Origin: Strongylocentrotus droebachiensis
Lineage: Eukaryota; Echinodermata; Echinoidea; Camarodonta; Strongylocentrotidae
Assembly (NCBI GenBank): GCA_035222895.1
Contig: JAVYIG010009860.1
Coordinates: 1 to 64,000, forward strand
Length of the DNA: 64,000 nt
Direction of reading: 5' to 3'
Position numbers and translations under genes: made by a program. Position 1 is the stretch's first letter, and each line of letters starts with the position of its first letter. Below, piece by piece: positions 1 through 12,560 of the stretch. Below the pieces are notes generated by a model. That model was not told the origin of the DNA and did not search any database. It saw only the letters and a program-made list of their open reading frames with translations.

Positions 1-1330
1 AATTATGCAGGGGTCCGTTGCGATTGATCCACATCAATCGGAAGTTTGCATTCCCCTATCCCTTACTTACGTTGATACCGATCGCAAATAAGTTGCGATC
101 AATATCAACTCTTTGTAAGACGGGGCCCAGAACAAGGTTTACAATATGATAAATTGTTGATTGACATTAGATGATATCCAGAAAATTAATATGCAGTATA
201 TCATGTTGTAAAAGGGAATATCTCTATAACTGTTCGGACCTTGAATTTCATATTGCGTTAGCATTATGCTTATGTAATGTCAGCCCTTCATAAAGTACAG
301 GTTACCTCAATACAAAATAATCAAAGGAGCATTCAGCGATCTCTGTATTACATTTCTTTAAAACATCTGCGTTCTTCGTTTCGTTTTCAGAAAGCCGAGT
401 TAAATGACACGTCAAGATCGGATAAGAAAAAGTTACAATACGAAAGAGACCGGGGGACTGTCTCACAAAGACTAAGATCGACTTTAAGTTGGATTTAAAT
501 ATGACAGGCCGTTCATGCCCCGGTTTGCTCTCACCTTTATGATCTTTGGATAATATTTTTCCCTTCAATATTGAATTATCAAGAAATTTGGTCACACGAC
601 CCGGTCATATCACTTCACAATCACATTGACATTGATTAGGCCTATGCTGATATAAGTGTCGTGTAATTTTCTTGGATGTTTGCGGATTAGCACTAAAAGA
701 GAGTGTTATGTCACGAGAAAGGGTAAAAACATCATAATGTGGACAAACATGCAAATGCAAATGTAGCATACCCTTTTTGTTTTTCATTTTCAATTTGTTT
801 GTTGAGTTGGGTACTTATTGAGGATATTGTGGTCCGTAAGCCAAAAAAGGGTTTACATTTAGAACCCATTTTGTACCTGTGAATAAGTTAAAGGGGTCGC
901 ATTTTGTGAAAAATGTTCTTAAAAGTATGTAAGAAAAGAGTGGGTCATTTTTCTTAATTCTGCAGCGATCATGCGTTACCCCTTACTAAGTGACGTAATG
1001 GGAATGCATCATCATAAGCTCCGTTTGTAGCCCCCCCCCCCCCTCAGGAAGTAGGTAGAATTGATAATTCTTCGATAAGTTTGGGAAAAGTATACGCCAA
1101 GGAATAAGTCAACGGAGTCAAACCAAGGAGATTGGTCAAAATGGGATAACGGCAGTGTGTCTGATATAGTTAGAGGGTTGGAATATTCCAAGACGGATTT
1201 TTTTTTTTTTTTTTTCAAAGTGAGTGAGGTACCATTGTTTTTTCTTTCATGTAATAAAAGTATAGCTTATTTGGTTTTAAAAGGCGCAACGTATGGTTGT
1301 TCCTTTGTCCCAGCGAAAGTAGGAAAGTAA
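1..1330. other. Gene-free stretch at window start
   Basis: I see no coding region here. The first 110 bases carry two degenerate copies of a short TTGCGAT-containing motif around positions 18-30 and 92-106. A C-run lies at 1029-1043 and a T-run at 1199-1216. The open frames are short and unsupported by codon pattern or splice sites. Confidence 0.5.
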
Positions 1331-1334
1331 AAAA

Positions 1335-1813
1335 TAAAAAGACGGTCAATAGATTCCATGGGTCGAAGAGGAGATAGTTTGTTGAAATTCTTTAGTTTTG
1401 TTGGTTGGTGACCCATGGTTTCCTGGCCGCCGTGGTGTTAATAATTACTGTGCATTTATAGAAGTGAAATACATAATTTAATATTTTACAGTTAATGATT
1501 TAAGTTAGATATTTTCACTGTTAACATAATATGACAATTACAAGATGACGTATACGATAACGAACTTTATCCAAAACAAGTCGTAATTTGCACCAATATT
1601 ATCAAAACTAGGTCAGTTAAATTATTTTCAAATCAATTTTAAAAAGGAAATTACATAAATTACAGACGAACTTGAACTGCAATGTTACTTTGTGTGTACA
1701 GGTTCAAGAGCATCGAGTGTATTGAATGTTTCGTCATCATGAATATTCATAACGCATTGTCACTTGGATTCCCCGGTATTCTCAGGCAGAGAGAGAATGA
1801 AAGAGAGAGGATT

Positions 1814-1857
<44 letters not shown>

Positions 1858-3287
1858 GGAGAGAGAAAGGGGGGGGGGGGGGGAGAGAAAAAAAAGGGGG
1901 GGGGGAGGGCAGTTAAAACGAAAAGAGAAAATGAGATTGCAGACACTCCAGACACGCTACGTAATCAGCTACTAGATCAACAGGACTGGTACAGCTAAGT
2001 ATGTATATTTTTTGGGAAACATGTTGTACATGACTGTATTGTATTTCACCCACGTGTGGAAAGGTGACTTAATCACTCATCTTATTTGGTTGCAAATTGC
2101 TCAAGACTCTCAACTAAAAACAAAAAGAGAATATATTTTCAATTTATACCATTGTCATGACTTTTAAAATCCAAACTATGCTTAGGAAAAATTATGGAAC
2201 CGCAATCTTAACTGAATTAGACCGTTGATGGCTCACTTCTTAAAGGGTTGAAGTGAACGATTAGTAGGCCTACAATGGTTCACCTGAAAATTTCCTGTTT
2301 GTTGTCTCCATCTCTGCTGAGAAGTGCTTACATAATCATATGCACATGGGGGGGGGGGGTACCACTTTACAATATTTGTATCCAATCGTTGCTTCACGTG
2401 TACTTTCAAAAAAGTTTTTTTTTTTCTCAAGAAGTTTCTTTTTTTTTGCATGTTTATTATCACCCATCAGTCTGTTTGATTTGGAAGTACTGTTCATCGT
2501 CTGGAAGTATCATACATGCAAATACTTCATCATATTCCACCTTCAGACGAGTATGGGCGCCCTTATATGGTTGTTTAGGGTAGAACCCACTGAATGTGAC
2601 TTTCGTTCAGTACTGACATTAGTCTTGCAAGATATACTAACGTAGATTGTACTCTAAATCTGTTAAGTAATGTTAATTTCATTAGTAACATTGATTTTTC
2701 TTGAAGTAATCTTGATTTGTGTACAGCGTTTAGAAACTGTTATGTCACAAACGCTGTATAATAAAAAGATAAAAAGACGGTCAATAGATTCCATGGATCG
2801 AAAAGTGAGGAGAGTAGTTTTGTTTGTTTTTGAGAAGTAGGCTTGTTGGTGACCCATGGATTCCTGACCGCCGTAATGTCATTGTAATTATTGTGCATTT
2901 ATAGAAGTGAAATACATAATAAAGTATTTCACAGTTAATGATTTAAATATAGATATTTGTCTCCGTTGACATATCAAAATTAGAAAATTACGAACTTTAT
3001 CCAAAATAATCGTAATTTGCACTAATATTATCAGTACTAAGTCAGTAAGAATATTTTCAACTCAATTTTAAAGAGGAAAATATGTAAAATCCAGACGAAT
3101 TTGAACGTCAACGATATTTTGTGTGTAAAGGTTCAAATACATCGAGTGTGTCTGATGTTTCGTCATCATGAATATTCATTCTGGGATTCATTCTGGGATT
3201 CCCCGGGATTCTCAGGCAGAGAGAGAAGAGAGAGAAAGAAAAAGAGAGAGTGGGTGCGTGCGCGCATGTGTGTAGTGTGTGTGTGAA

Positions 3288-3321
<34 letters not shown>

Positions 3322-4682
3322 CGAGGTCAGGGGGGGGGGGGGAGTATATAGAAACAACGAAAAGAGAAAACGAGAAATCAGAGGTCCATGCTCAAAGACA
3401 TGCTACGTAAATTATACAAGACATAATAATGCTTTGACAGCTTACCTGCACCCGGAGCTACAGGTAGGCCTATGTATATTATTGGGAGCATGACTTGTTG
3501 AACAATTAACCACGTGTGGAAAGGTGATTTGGTAACGCATCTAATTTCGTTGCAATTTGCTCAAGACTCTCTACTGAAAACAAAACGAAATAATATTTCC
3601 AATTTATACCCTTGTCATGACTTTAAAAACCCAAACTATATTTTAGGACAAGTTATAGGACCGCAATCTTACCTGAATTTGATCTTAAACGATGAGTACA
3701 TGTTAGTCATTATTTAGCAATAGTTCGCCTGAAATGTTACTATTTTGTTTTCTCCATCTCTGCTGAGAAGTGCCTACATAACCATAATTATGCAAATGTG
3801 GGAGAGTGGGGTGTCCCACTATGCAATCTCCGTAATTCTGTATCTAATCGTTGGTACGCTTAATTGTACTTCAAAAAAAAAATCAAGAAGTTTGTTTTTA
3901 GCATGTTCATTATAACCTGTCAATCTGTTTGATTTGGAAGTACTGTTCATCGTCTGGAAGTATCATACATGCAAATACTGTCTTCATTATATTTCATCTT
4001 CAATCGAATATGGGCGACATTATCTCAATGTGACTTTCGTCTAGTACTGACATTAGTCTTGCAAGATATACTAACCTAGATTGTACTCTAAATCTGTTAA
4101 GTAATGTTAATTTCATTAGTAATATTGAATTTTCTTGAAGTAATCTTTATTTGTGTACATCGCTCAGAAATTTGTATGTCACAAACGGAATATAATAAAA
4201 AGATAAAAAGACGGTCAATAGATTCCATGGATCGAAAAGTGAGGAGTGACTTTTGTTGAAATTTGTTGAATGGATGCACGTTTGCACGTATGTTGGTGAC
4301 CCATGGATTCCTGACCGCCGTAATGTCATTGTAATTATTGTGCATTTATAGAAGTGAAATGCATAACAAAGTATTTCACAGTTAATGATTTAAAGATAGA
4401 TATTTTTTCTCCGTTGACATATCGAAATGAAAAAAATTACGAACTTTATCCAAAATAGTCGTAATTTGCACTAATATTATCAATATTAAGTCAGTAAGAA
4501 TATTTTCAACTCAATTTTAAACAGGAAAATATGTAAAATCCAGACGAATTTGAACGACAACGTTATTTTGTGTGTAAAGTTTCAAGTGCATCGAGTGTGT
4601 CGGATGTTTCGTCCCATGAATATTCATTCTGGGATTCATCCTGGGATTCCCCGGGATTCTCAGGCAGAGAGAGAGAACAAAG

Positions 4683-4714
<32 letters not shown>

Positions 4715-5400
4715 GGTGGGGGCGGGGAGTAAAAACAACGAAAAAGAGAATGCAAACATGCTACGTAAATAAAATACATAATGCTTTAACCATGTAACAG
4801 CCGACCTGCACCCGAGTTACAGGTAGGCATACCATATATAATATTGGGAACATATTGTGTGGAACGGTGACTTAGTCGCTTATGTTATTTGGTTGCAAAT
4901 TGCTCAAGACTTTCAACTAAAAACAAAAAGAGATAATATTTCCAGTTTACACCATTGTAATGACTTTAAAATACCCAAATTATATTTAGGAAAAGTTATG
5001 GGACCTCAATCTTACCTGAATTTGACGGTAGATGGCTCACTTCTTAAAGGGTTAAAGTAAACGATAATGGTTCACCTGAAAATGTATCTTTTTTGTTTCC
5101 TCCATCTCTGCTGAGAAGTGCTTACATAATCATATGCACATGGGGGGGGGGGGGTCCCACTATGCAATTTGTTTATATTATCGTTGCTACACGTGTACTT
5201 TCAACAACAACATTTTTTCAAGAAGTCTTTTTTGTTAGCCTGTTCATTATCACCCATCACTAGTCTTCATCGTCTGCAAATACTTCCATCACATTTCACA
5301 TTCAATCGAATATGGGCGCCCTATAGAAGCCACTGAATGTGACTTTCGTCCAGTATTGCCATTAGTCTTGCAAGGCCTACTGCGATTGTATTCTAAATCT
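1335..5400. repeat. Three-unit tandem repeat, about 1,434 bp per unit
   Basis: The landmark GACGGTCAATAGATTCCATG starts at 1341, 2776 and 4210, so the period is about 1,435 bp. Each unit then has, in the same order, a GACCCATGG...CCGCCGT block, a GAATATTCAT block, an (AG)n microsatellite followed by a G-run, a TTGCTCAAGACT block, a CATCTCTGCTGAGAAGTG block and a TAGTCTTGCAAG block. The third unit fades near 5400. Units differ by many substitutions and small indels, so the amplification is not recent. No coding frame is shared between units. It may be a satellite-like family or an amplified piece of an unrecognised transposon. Confidence 0.85.
1789..1908. repeat. (AG)n microsatellite plus G-runs, unit 1
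   Basis: Almost pure GA dinucleotides run into two G-tracts. The homologous position in the next two units (about 3213-3345 and 4663-4727) also has AG repeats and G-runs of different length. Open frames here, rich in Arg-Glu, are artefacts of the repeat. Confidence 0.9.
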
Positions 5401-5935
5401 GTTGGAAATATGATTATTCTCGTTGACATGAAAAGTATTAAAATCAAGAGACGGTGGGGCATTTTAATGTTCGAAATCGTGAAACAAAAAGTACTATGAC
5501 TAATAATGGAAAATGGAGTAACGGAATAGCAAAAGCAAAATGCACGTATTATGGGCATTCTAGTGAGATCTGAAATACAAATCGACCCTGAATCCTAGTG
5601 ATATCGGACCAGTGTCATGAATGTCCCTGATTCCATGAGCAATGTTTTTAAATTAATAAAACAAGGTTACGTTTTAAAAGAGAGTGTAATCACCGCTCCC
5701 TTTAACATAAAACAATACAAAAAGAAGACTGTCCCCGATTCAATGGCGATTTTAACTTTTCTCTGACTGGAAGGTGTATAGTCACTAAGTTCCCCAATTT
5801 TAATTTTATGCATATAGAATTTCAAGTCGGAATATTCAAAAAATGTAAATGTTCATAATATTATTATCTAGATCCAATTGTAAAGAAATCGGATCACAGT
5901 CGGGACGTACGCGATGGGCTACAATGTATTGACTG
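5401..5935. other. Gene-free stretch
   Basis: Unique-looking AT-rich sequence between the 1.43-kb repeat and the sulfotransferase-associated duplication. I recognise no gene or element. Confidence 0.4.
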
Positions 5936-5939
5936 TAAT

Positions 5940-6235
5940 GAAGCTTTAGAATGAAGAATATGGATGAAGTCAGAGGCGTAAAAAGAAGTATACAATACTA
6001 GATAATATGATTTCACCATGTTAATTTATTCAGTCATTATACTCAATAAAATTAACAATAATGTTTAAGTATGATAAAATAGATATACACCTTTCAATAA
6101 CTCTAGGTATACGTTTTCAAGAGATACATGCATATATTTTTTACTGAAAACATACGGAGATTGATCCGATTGTATAAAGCAGAACCACTTTAGTGCTGCA
6201 ATCTGCATTCTTTGCCCCAGGAAAAAAATATGGAC
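5940..6235. repeat. 3'-flank duplicate of the sulfotransferase-like locus, copy 1
   Basis: This stretch aligns by eye with 14445-14695. Both start with a GA[AG]GAATATGGA block, share a TGATATACAC/AGATATACAC block, and end with AAGCAGAA...CTTTAGTGCTGCAATCTGCATT or its counterpart. It lies downstream of the minus-strand gene at 8238-9527, as the second copy lies downstream of 15477-16742. The duplicated unit is therefore larger than the coding sequences. Confidence 0.65.
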
Positions 6236-6240
6236 ACAAG

Positions 6241-6402
6241 GGCCCGAATTTACAGAGGAGATTTGTCGACAAATCTAGGTTTATGTGCGTCATAATTATG
6301 ACGCGTTTCGACGCGCTTTTTACAAATCTGGTTTGTAAAAACGCGTCACATGACGCACATAAGCCTAGGTTTGTCGACAAACCTCCTTTGTGAATTCGGG
6401 CC
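6241..6402. mobile_element. Short palindromic foldback MITE
   Basis: The two halves are near-perfect inverted copies. The left arm starts GGCCCGAATTTACAGAGGAG and the right arm, reverse complemented, starts GGCCCGAATTCACAAAGGAG. Both continue through GGTTTGTCGACAAA-type and TATGTGCGTCAT blocks to a small centre. It has no coding capacity. I could not define a target duplication with confidence. Confidence 0.8.
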
Positions 6403-7595
6403 AGTAAGTCTCTATTGTTTTTTTACGGAAGCTGTAAACGTGCTTACATTTTATTTCATGATTTTAACGAGACAGTAAACATAGTTTACTGATCAGCATC
6501 CAGTTAAAGGCTCTTTGCTATTCTGGCTCATAGCTTATTTCTTAAAGTAGAGTTGCATTAATTTCAAATATTGATTTAACGTGGATCATTGCATGAGAGA
6601 AGGTTAGATCGAACAAGTTTATCAAAATTACCTACTTGGAAACATTAATAAGTAATGGTTATTGTCAATTTTAAAACGGTAATATACCGTCACACTTTGG
6701 CACTTATATATCTCTTCGAACACTGCCGATATTCGTGACGTCATCTCGAGGGACCGAATTAGCATAATTAAACGATGTCCCATAACGATGCAGACATGCC
6801 TGTTTCGTTGTCTCTTCTTCTCTTTGTCTGTGATTATAATCATCATCATCAGCATAAATTGCTATTTAAAATGGTAAGAAATTAGTTCATGTTTAAAATC
6901 AATCGAACTCTTATAATTGAGAACAAATTGCACCAACAAAATGTGTGGTCATTAGTAATAGGACATCGTAATTTTGCCATAGTACATAAGATATGAAAAT
7001 AGATTAGACCACTGCATTCCCTTAATATAAGGTGACGGGTATACATAATTATAAGGAGGTATCATTATTATGTTTCCATGAGATCTCACAGTACCCTATC
7101 TTGATATCATATCTTGCATTCCACCAACAGCTTGAAAATAAATCAATTCCATTCCTATGCTAGAACACATAGGATGAATATCATTGCATAATAAACTTTC
7201 ACACACAATATTCTATACAAACGTACACTATTTTGAGACTACTTAAATCTAAAATATTGGGTAAATTAAGTTGGGCAACCACTAGTTGGTCAAAAATTTA
7301 CAAATTTCGAAGCCATTTTTACAAATTTAGCTCAAGTGGACTTAATCACTTTGTGGCAATTATCTTTATATAATAATGGGATTATATTTACTTAAATGAC
7401 TTGATCAATAATAGGGTTGGGAAAGGTTACCCAATGTTCCCCTACTTTTATCAAGTTGGGTTAAGTTTGTTGGGGAGGTGATAGTTGGTCAAATATTTAC
7501 CAGTGGGTGAAAAGAAATATTTAGCTAGTCATATCTTTGATGTAAGGTCGGAAAAAGACCAAACATATAATAAACTTTAAATAAAGGATAACGTT

Positions 7596-7745
7596 TTAAT
7601 AAGATCAGTCGGTCGGACAAACTGGCTCAGGCGACCACGGTTCGAAACTGAGTCACGTCTTTCGGATGGTGACGTTTAAGGTCGGTCCCCAGACGTAAAT
7701 AATCGATACACGTCTGTAAAAACGCAATTACACACACACATCAAA
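7596..7745 (+). repeat. tRNA-derived SINE fragment
   Basis: CGGTTCGAAACTG (about 7639-7651) matches a pol III B box. It is followed by a CTTTCGGATGGTGACGTTTA block and a short AC-repeat tail near 7732-7740. This order is typical of tRNA-related SINEs in echinoderms, from memory. The A-box half is degraded, so this is not a functional tRNA gene. Confidence 0.5.
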
Positions 7746-8237
7746 TACCAATATCAGTTTAGGCCTGACAAAATTAAATTAGCAATATGCATCTTGCCCA
7801 ATATTTAACTGGGTTAATCAAGGTTGAGCAAATCTTGTCCAATAATATTCAAAACCACTTCATCCAATTTTAGTAGCTTATGGTTTGGAATGTGTCGATT
7901 AAATATCACAAAACATATACATTTTACAGGGCATAAGAGCTTTCATTAAATAGATGGATAGGGTATAGCCGTTTCCTGCAAGCCAGCCACTTCTATGACT
8001 TCAATAAAGTCTATCTACGTAAGCAACCGAGGAAAACTTAAAATAATTATTATACTCTGACGTCACACCTATAAAACTAGTACAAATATATTTGAACATG
8101 TGAAGTGCCACTGACCAATTTATGAAAAAGAAAATCTTTGTAATGGATAAATTATTCATAATATTCTTTTCTAAAACGAAATCATACAGGAATATGGTAA
8201 TGAAGCTGTAATCGTGTGACATGCTACTGTAATCCCG

Positions 8238-9527
8238 CTATCTGAAAGGGGTGAATATCAAGGGATTCTCTCCAAGGTGTGGAAAATAGGCTCCAGATAT
8301 TCGGTTTTGGACCTTCATTGCAGGTATAAAAAACTGTCGAAAGAGGGCGACGACTTCTTCAGAGATAGAAGGTAGAGGCTCCTGCATGGGAATGGGTTCT
8401 ACGCAGGATCGAACCGGTGAATTAAAACAAAACACACCTTGGGGAAGGTCAAAGTCAAAGAAGTCTTTATGGAAGAATTGTCTTAGACCAAGGAACCTTT
8501 CCACACTGTCCAATATGACGGCTGGACTTTTAGCAAACCTCTCGGCGTCTAAAACTAGGATGTTTAATCTCGAAACCTCAACTGTCCAGCGCTTTAATGA
8601 GCTGGCATAAATACTTCTTTGAACCAAAAAGTGCACCGCGTCTATCTCAGAAGATGATTCCAGCACCGTCTCTTCAAAAGTGTCTTCCAATCTATAATTG
8701 ATCTCACTTGGTCTTGTTTTGTGCAAAGAGCTTTGTTTATTACTCGCACTCCTCTTTTCTCGATGAGGTTTATCCTTCTCTGTTTCCCTTGCTTTCCTTC
8801 TGCTTGTTTTAAAATAGTTCTCTTTGTGAGATCGTATATTTACATTTCGTTTTATTTTTGCACGGGATTCCTGCTTAGGTAACCCCATTGGCACATCTGG
8901 ATATTGTGAAAGACTTCTGCGATAAAACTCTGAGCTGCTATTCGACGTCAGCACCAAGTATTCCGACATGGCTCTTGCTACAGGATCTCTAACAAGAATG
9001 ATGAGTTTAATGTCAGGAGAAAAAGCTGCCAACGATTGATTGGATAGATTACGCATATACAGGTACTCCTGGCATTCACCTACAGTCATTTGATGAGGGA
9101 GGGAATGCGGCATCTTATCCAGGTATTGGTCATTGTCCTTGAAGGGAACCCCGAACTCTGATACAACAACATCAGGATGGAATGAGAGAGCACTCTTGAG
9201 GGTTGCAGAACCACTCAGAGCACCCCCTAATATCAGAGCTGTGGGAATCTTCTGCTTACAGTTGCGTTTTGCCAGAAGCTCTTCAGAATGTTGGTACTGG
9301 CTGAAGTTTGAAGTCTGGAGGTAGCAACCATGGTCGAGCGCACGTACCACTCCCTGTGAATGACCTTTGTAATATGGGTTGGACTCGGGTACAAAGCTTA
9401 TGGCGGAAGGGACGCAAACATGTTCGTACCTAGCAAGGTAATACCCAATGTAGAGAGAAGTCAACAATATTACAGCAAGAGCTAAAATGTTGCGTTTCTT
9501 TCGTAGAGCCAAATTGCAAAAGTCCAT
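8238..9527 (-). CDS. Heparan-sulfate 3-O-sulfotransferase-like type II membrane protein, probable pseudoenzyme (paralogue 1)
   Basis: A 429-residue uninterrupted frame. A short cytosolic tail and a membrane anchor (about residues 14-32) predict a Golgi type II protein. The luminal part follows the HS3ST fold: an ALILGG...HPDV segment (97-120), a MPHSLPHQMTV segment (139-149), an RDPxxRxxSxY 3'-phosphate-binding motif (180-190), a VQRSIY helix (302-307), an ERFLGL segment (343-348) and a C-terminal Cys pair (367, 375). The family normally has Lys in the RKGGTR loop, Glu and His in NEVHFF, and Lys in EKTPAYF. Here the aligned residues are Leu104, Gly126, Pro128 and Glu151, so ordinary sulfotransfer looks unlikely. 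A Lys/Arg-rich insert (about 215-280) replaces a short loop. N-glycosylation sequons occur at 74, 160 and 196. The coding sequence is one exon. An acceptor (TTTCTCTTTAG) just 5' of 9644 on the minus strand implies an upstream non-coding exon. The family call is strong; inactivity is inferred from alignment by memory. Confidence 0.85.
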   Translation of the reverse strand: MDFCNLALRKKRNILALAVILLTSLYIGYYLARYEHVCVPSAISFVPESNPYYKGHSQGVVRALDHGCYLQTSNFSQYQHSEELLAKRNCKQKIPTALILGGALSGSATLKSALSFHPDVVVSEFGVPFKDNDQYLDKMPHSLPHQMTVGECQEYLYMRNLSNQSLAAFSPDIKLIILVRDPVARAMSEYLVLTSNSSSEFYRRSLSQYPDVPMGLPKQESRAKIKRNVNIRSHKENYFKTSRRKARETEKDKPHREKRSASNKQSSLHKTRPSEINYRLEDTFEETVLESSSEIDAVHFLVQRSIYASSLKRWTVEVSRLNILVLDAERFAKSPAVILDSVERFLGLRQFFHKDFFDFDLPQGVFCFNSPVRSCVEPIPMQEPLPSISEEVVALFRQFFIPAMKVQNRISGAYFPHLGENPLIFTPFR

Positions 9528-9644
9528 CTTTGCTTATCTCCTCACATTGATAAATCCATTCTTCAACACTGTTCCTTTCTTGTGTCTACATGTAGGGCTA
9601 TGGATAGATGACCGGTGATGGCATTCCACACGATTTTCTTGTCC
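9528..9644 (-). other. 5' UTR part of the coding exon, paralogue 1
   Basis: On the minus strand, CGTTTCTCTTTAG precedes GGACAAGAAAATCGTG, a textbook splice acceptor 117 nt upstream of the ATG. Paralogue 2 has an acceptor at the equivalent place (16833), followed by a similar CACCGCTCATCTGTGG block. This supports a spliced leader exon for both genes. Confidence 0.5.
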
Positions 9645-10462
9645 CTAAAGAGAAACGATAAAGCATATTATGAATGTTAATATTGTTCCAACAGGGTTAG
9701 TAGTAGTAGTTTTCTCGTTTATATTGGTTTGCTGCAACTAATTTCCTCAATAAGTTACATTAATCTTTATGCTATACAGTGTGGTCAGATTTATCAAAAC
9801 TTGTGCTTTACATTCATCAAAATCTAGTTCTCCATTGCCACATCTTGTGGTTGTTGAAATAGGTTTTTGGGTTATTGCCAAAGTGATAATTAAAATCCCT
9901 GAATCATCATGGTGTCCAGTATAGAAAAAAAATCAGTAAATTTTTGTTCACTACCCCTCCCTCAAACTGACCGGAATTTCACTAATTATTGGCTTGAAAA
10001 CGACACAGGTTTGCATGTGTTTTGGGCTTTTTGCTATATGCATTAACATGATTCAACGACGCAAATTGTGAATATCTCGAGACAAATATTTATTAACAAA
10101 TCAAATTACATTCTAATAATTTTGACCAGCACTTTTATTTCATTAAAGCACAGCGAAGAAGAGCATATTTACTGAGTAGTTGCGCTTTGTAAAATGATCT
10201 AATTTGTATTATTATTGCTATCATTATTACGCATTACAGTTGAAACTCTTAATTTTAAAAGAAAAAAAAATCGCTATATAGAGCAGTGTTTTTATTTCAA
10301 ATGTATTCGTGTACTGTTCTCTAGTTATAAACTGAGGCAGACCTGCATTTAACACGATCGCAAAAATTAAAATAACGCTTCCGGGGATATTATACTCATC
10401 TCAATCTAATTTTGTTGATTTCTCTCTCTAATTCTGTTTTTTATTGATTTAGCTCAACTTAA

Positions 10463-11535
10463 AGGAAACTTCACACCAAGAAATAACTTTAGTTATTTTG
10501 AGAGATTTATTATATTCTTGCCCGTCAATCTACAAGATTCCATACCAAAGTGTATGAGAGGGTATAAAGCAAGAATAATGTAAAGTTTCTCAGCAAGACA
10601 TGAGCAAGGCGAATTTTTTCATAAAGCGACGTACTTTGCGAAGTCGTTTATTGACTTTAATGTATTCACATTTATGGATGCCTCCTTCTCAGCAGGACAG
10701 GTGTGTGTGGTGATGAATCAATTAATTCACCTGATATTATCCTTTGTAGTTTGTACTACAATTTGTCAGAACGAAAATTGCATAAATAATTTGGTGCTCC
10801 TCAGGATTTCGCATAAATTAAATAGATTTGTCAAGTGCTTTATTTTAGTATTTTTTAATAATTGATTTACAATAATTGTTGCCCTGTTATATACCTATTA
10901 TCAAATATAAATTTTACTTTTTCAGCTATGAGTTTCCCTCATTGAAAAGTAAAGGCTTTGTTATTGAATTAAGAAGTCATTCCATCTAAAGCTTGGTGTA
11001 TGATACATACACGAGTTCTTCTTCTTCTTCTTCTTCAATATAATCTGCCTCCTTCAATACTGAAGATTCTTGCAGATGCCGTATACTCGGCCTGGTTGGG
11101 GTATGCAGGTGGACCATTACACCGGGGTTTCCCCTTACTCTTATACGAATAGTGCAATGGGTTCTTAATGTGCAAGGGTTGTGACTCTCCTGTACACGGG
11201 GCCTCCATTTAACGTCCTATCCGAGGGACGGAGTGTTTTCCACTTGACATAACCTGCATCTATGAACAAGGGAAGAGGCACGTTAACACACAACGCAGGC
11301 AGACGCTAATACCGACTGAGCCAACTCGCCTCCCTGGTACGTCACGTGATCATAATTATTTGCAAGAAAATGGCTGCGTCCATGTCATGCTAAGAGGCAT
11401 TACATCATGCCAAGAAAATCTTCATTTTCTTCTATATCTCTGGCGCACTTTTGTAAGGTATATTTTATATCAAAGGGCAGAAATACATCTCATTCTTCAG
11501 AATACCTACACTTATTCTTTGGGGTGAGGCTTCCT
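10463..11535. mobile_element. TTAA-target non-autonomous element (AGGAAAC ends) with nested SINE
   Basis: The left end is TTAA-AGGAAACTTCACACC. The right end, reverse complemented, is TTAA-AGGAAGCCTCACCCC. TTAA flanks both sides (10459-10462 and 11536-11539). The ends resemble TTAAAGGRR termini that I recall for T2/Kolobok-type MITEs. A SINE and a CTT microsatellite sit inside. It lies in the probable 5' UTR intron of paralogue 1. I see no transposase. Confidence 0.6.
11018..11335 (-). repeat. tRNA-derived SINE with (GAA)n tail
   Basis: On the minus strand the element starts near 11335 with GGCGAGTTGGCTCAGTCGGT, which contains an A-box match. It passes through a GGATAGGACGTTAAATGGAG core and ends in a GAA-repeat tail at about 11018-11036. 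The B box is decayed. The core resembles the fragment at 7596-7745. It is nested inside the TTAA element. Confidence 0.65.
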
Positions 11536-11878
11536 TTAATAATTAATTTATCAAAAAATTAAAACTTGTCAAAAATAACATAAGCTACTCATGATAGAAA
11601 TCGTACTCATCATTTTCTTCAAATACCTTGTCGGGAGTAATGTGAACTGATTCCAGATGTTGAGTAGCCAAGACGACGCGTGATAGAGAAACCGCGATCG
11701 GCTTTGAAGAACACTGTAATTCAATGTATGAAAAAAGAAAATTATTACCTCCGAAAAGATGAAAACTTGAATAATACAGTGCTTCATTTAGGCCTACTAT
11801 TTAAAAAAAATGTTCACTCTTGTGTGTGATTACCGACTGAATAGGCAGAGTGTTCATGCGCGCCAATAAAAAAGCCAC

Positions 11879-11879
<1 letters not shown>

Positions 11880-11913
<34 letters not shown>

Positions 11914-12035
11914 AGAGAGAGAGAGAGGGGAGAGAGGGGGAGAGGGAGAGAGGGAGAGAGGGGGAGAGGGGGAGAGGGGGACACAGAGGAGCTGGGGAGG
12001 AGGGAGATGAGGAAAATGACCCCCAAAAAGAATAC

Positions 12036-12070
<35 letters not shown>

Positions 12071-12085
12071 TTATATATATAACTA
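11880..12085. repeat. (AG)n then (TA)n microsatellites
   Basis: GA-rich repeat at 11883-12000 and TA-rich repeat at 12035-12082. The apparent Ser/Leu-rich minus-strand frame is repeat-derived. Confidence 0.9.
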
Positions 12086-12560
12086 TATATTTAGGAATAT
12101 AGCTTAACAAACATTGCGTGTGCTAGCTTAAACTTCATCGGTAATTTCACAAAAAAACTTCCCGGAAGCAATTCACAGACCAATCGGCTCTAATATACCC
12201 GGTAATATACTAGTTGTAATGTATGTATTTACGAAGACTACAAGCGGCGCATTCAAGTGGCGTGCAATATAATGTAGCCACAATAAAAACGATATAGTAT
12301 ACGAATATACATGTACATTATATAGCAATCATAAACAAGTACAATGCACGCAACTGCACATGTTTATGTTTACGAACACGTCCGAGTGTGGTGCATTGCA
12401 TTCCAACTGGCGAACAATATAGTCACAAGTTATTATATATAGCAAGTATATAAAACCAAACATTGAGAAACACTGTATCGTGCACATGTTTATGTTTTTA
12501 GACTTTGAGTACAGAAACAACTCGCTATATAGTATTTACAAAGAAATGACAACTACGAAC

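Noticed and set aside
7596-7745. Possible tRNA gene (B box)
   Set aside because: No acceptor stem or A-box half; the downstream sequence is SINE core.
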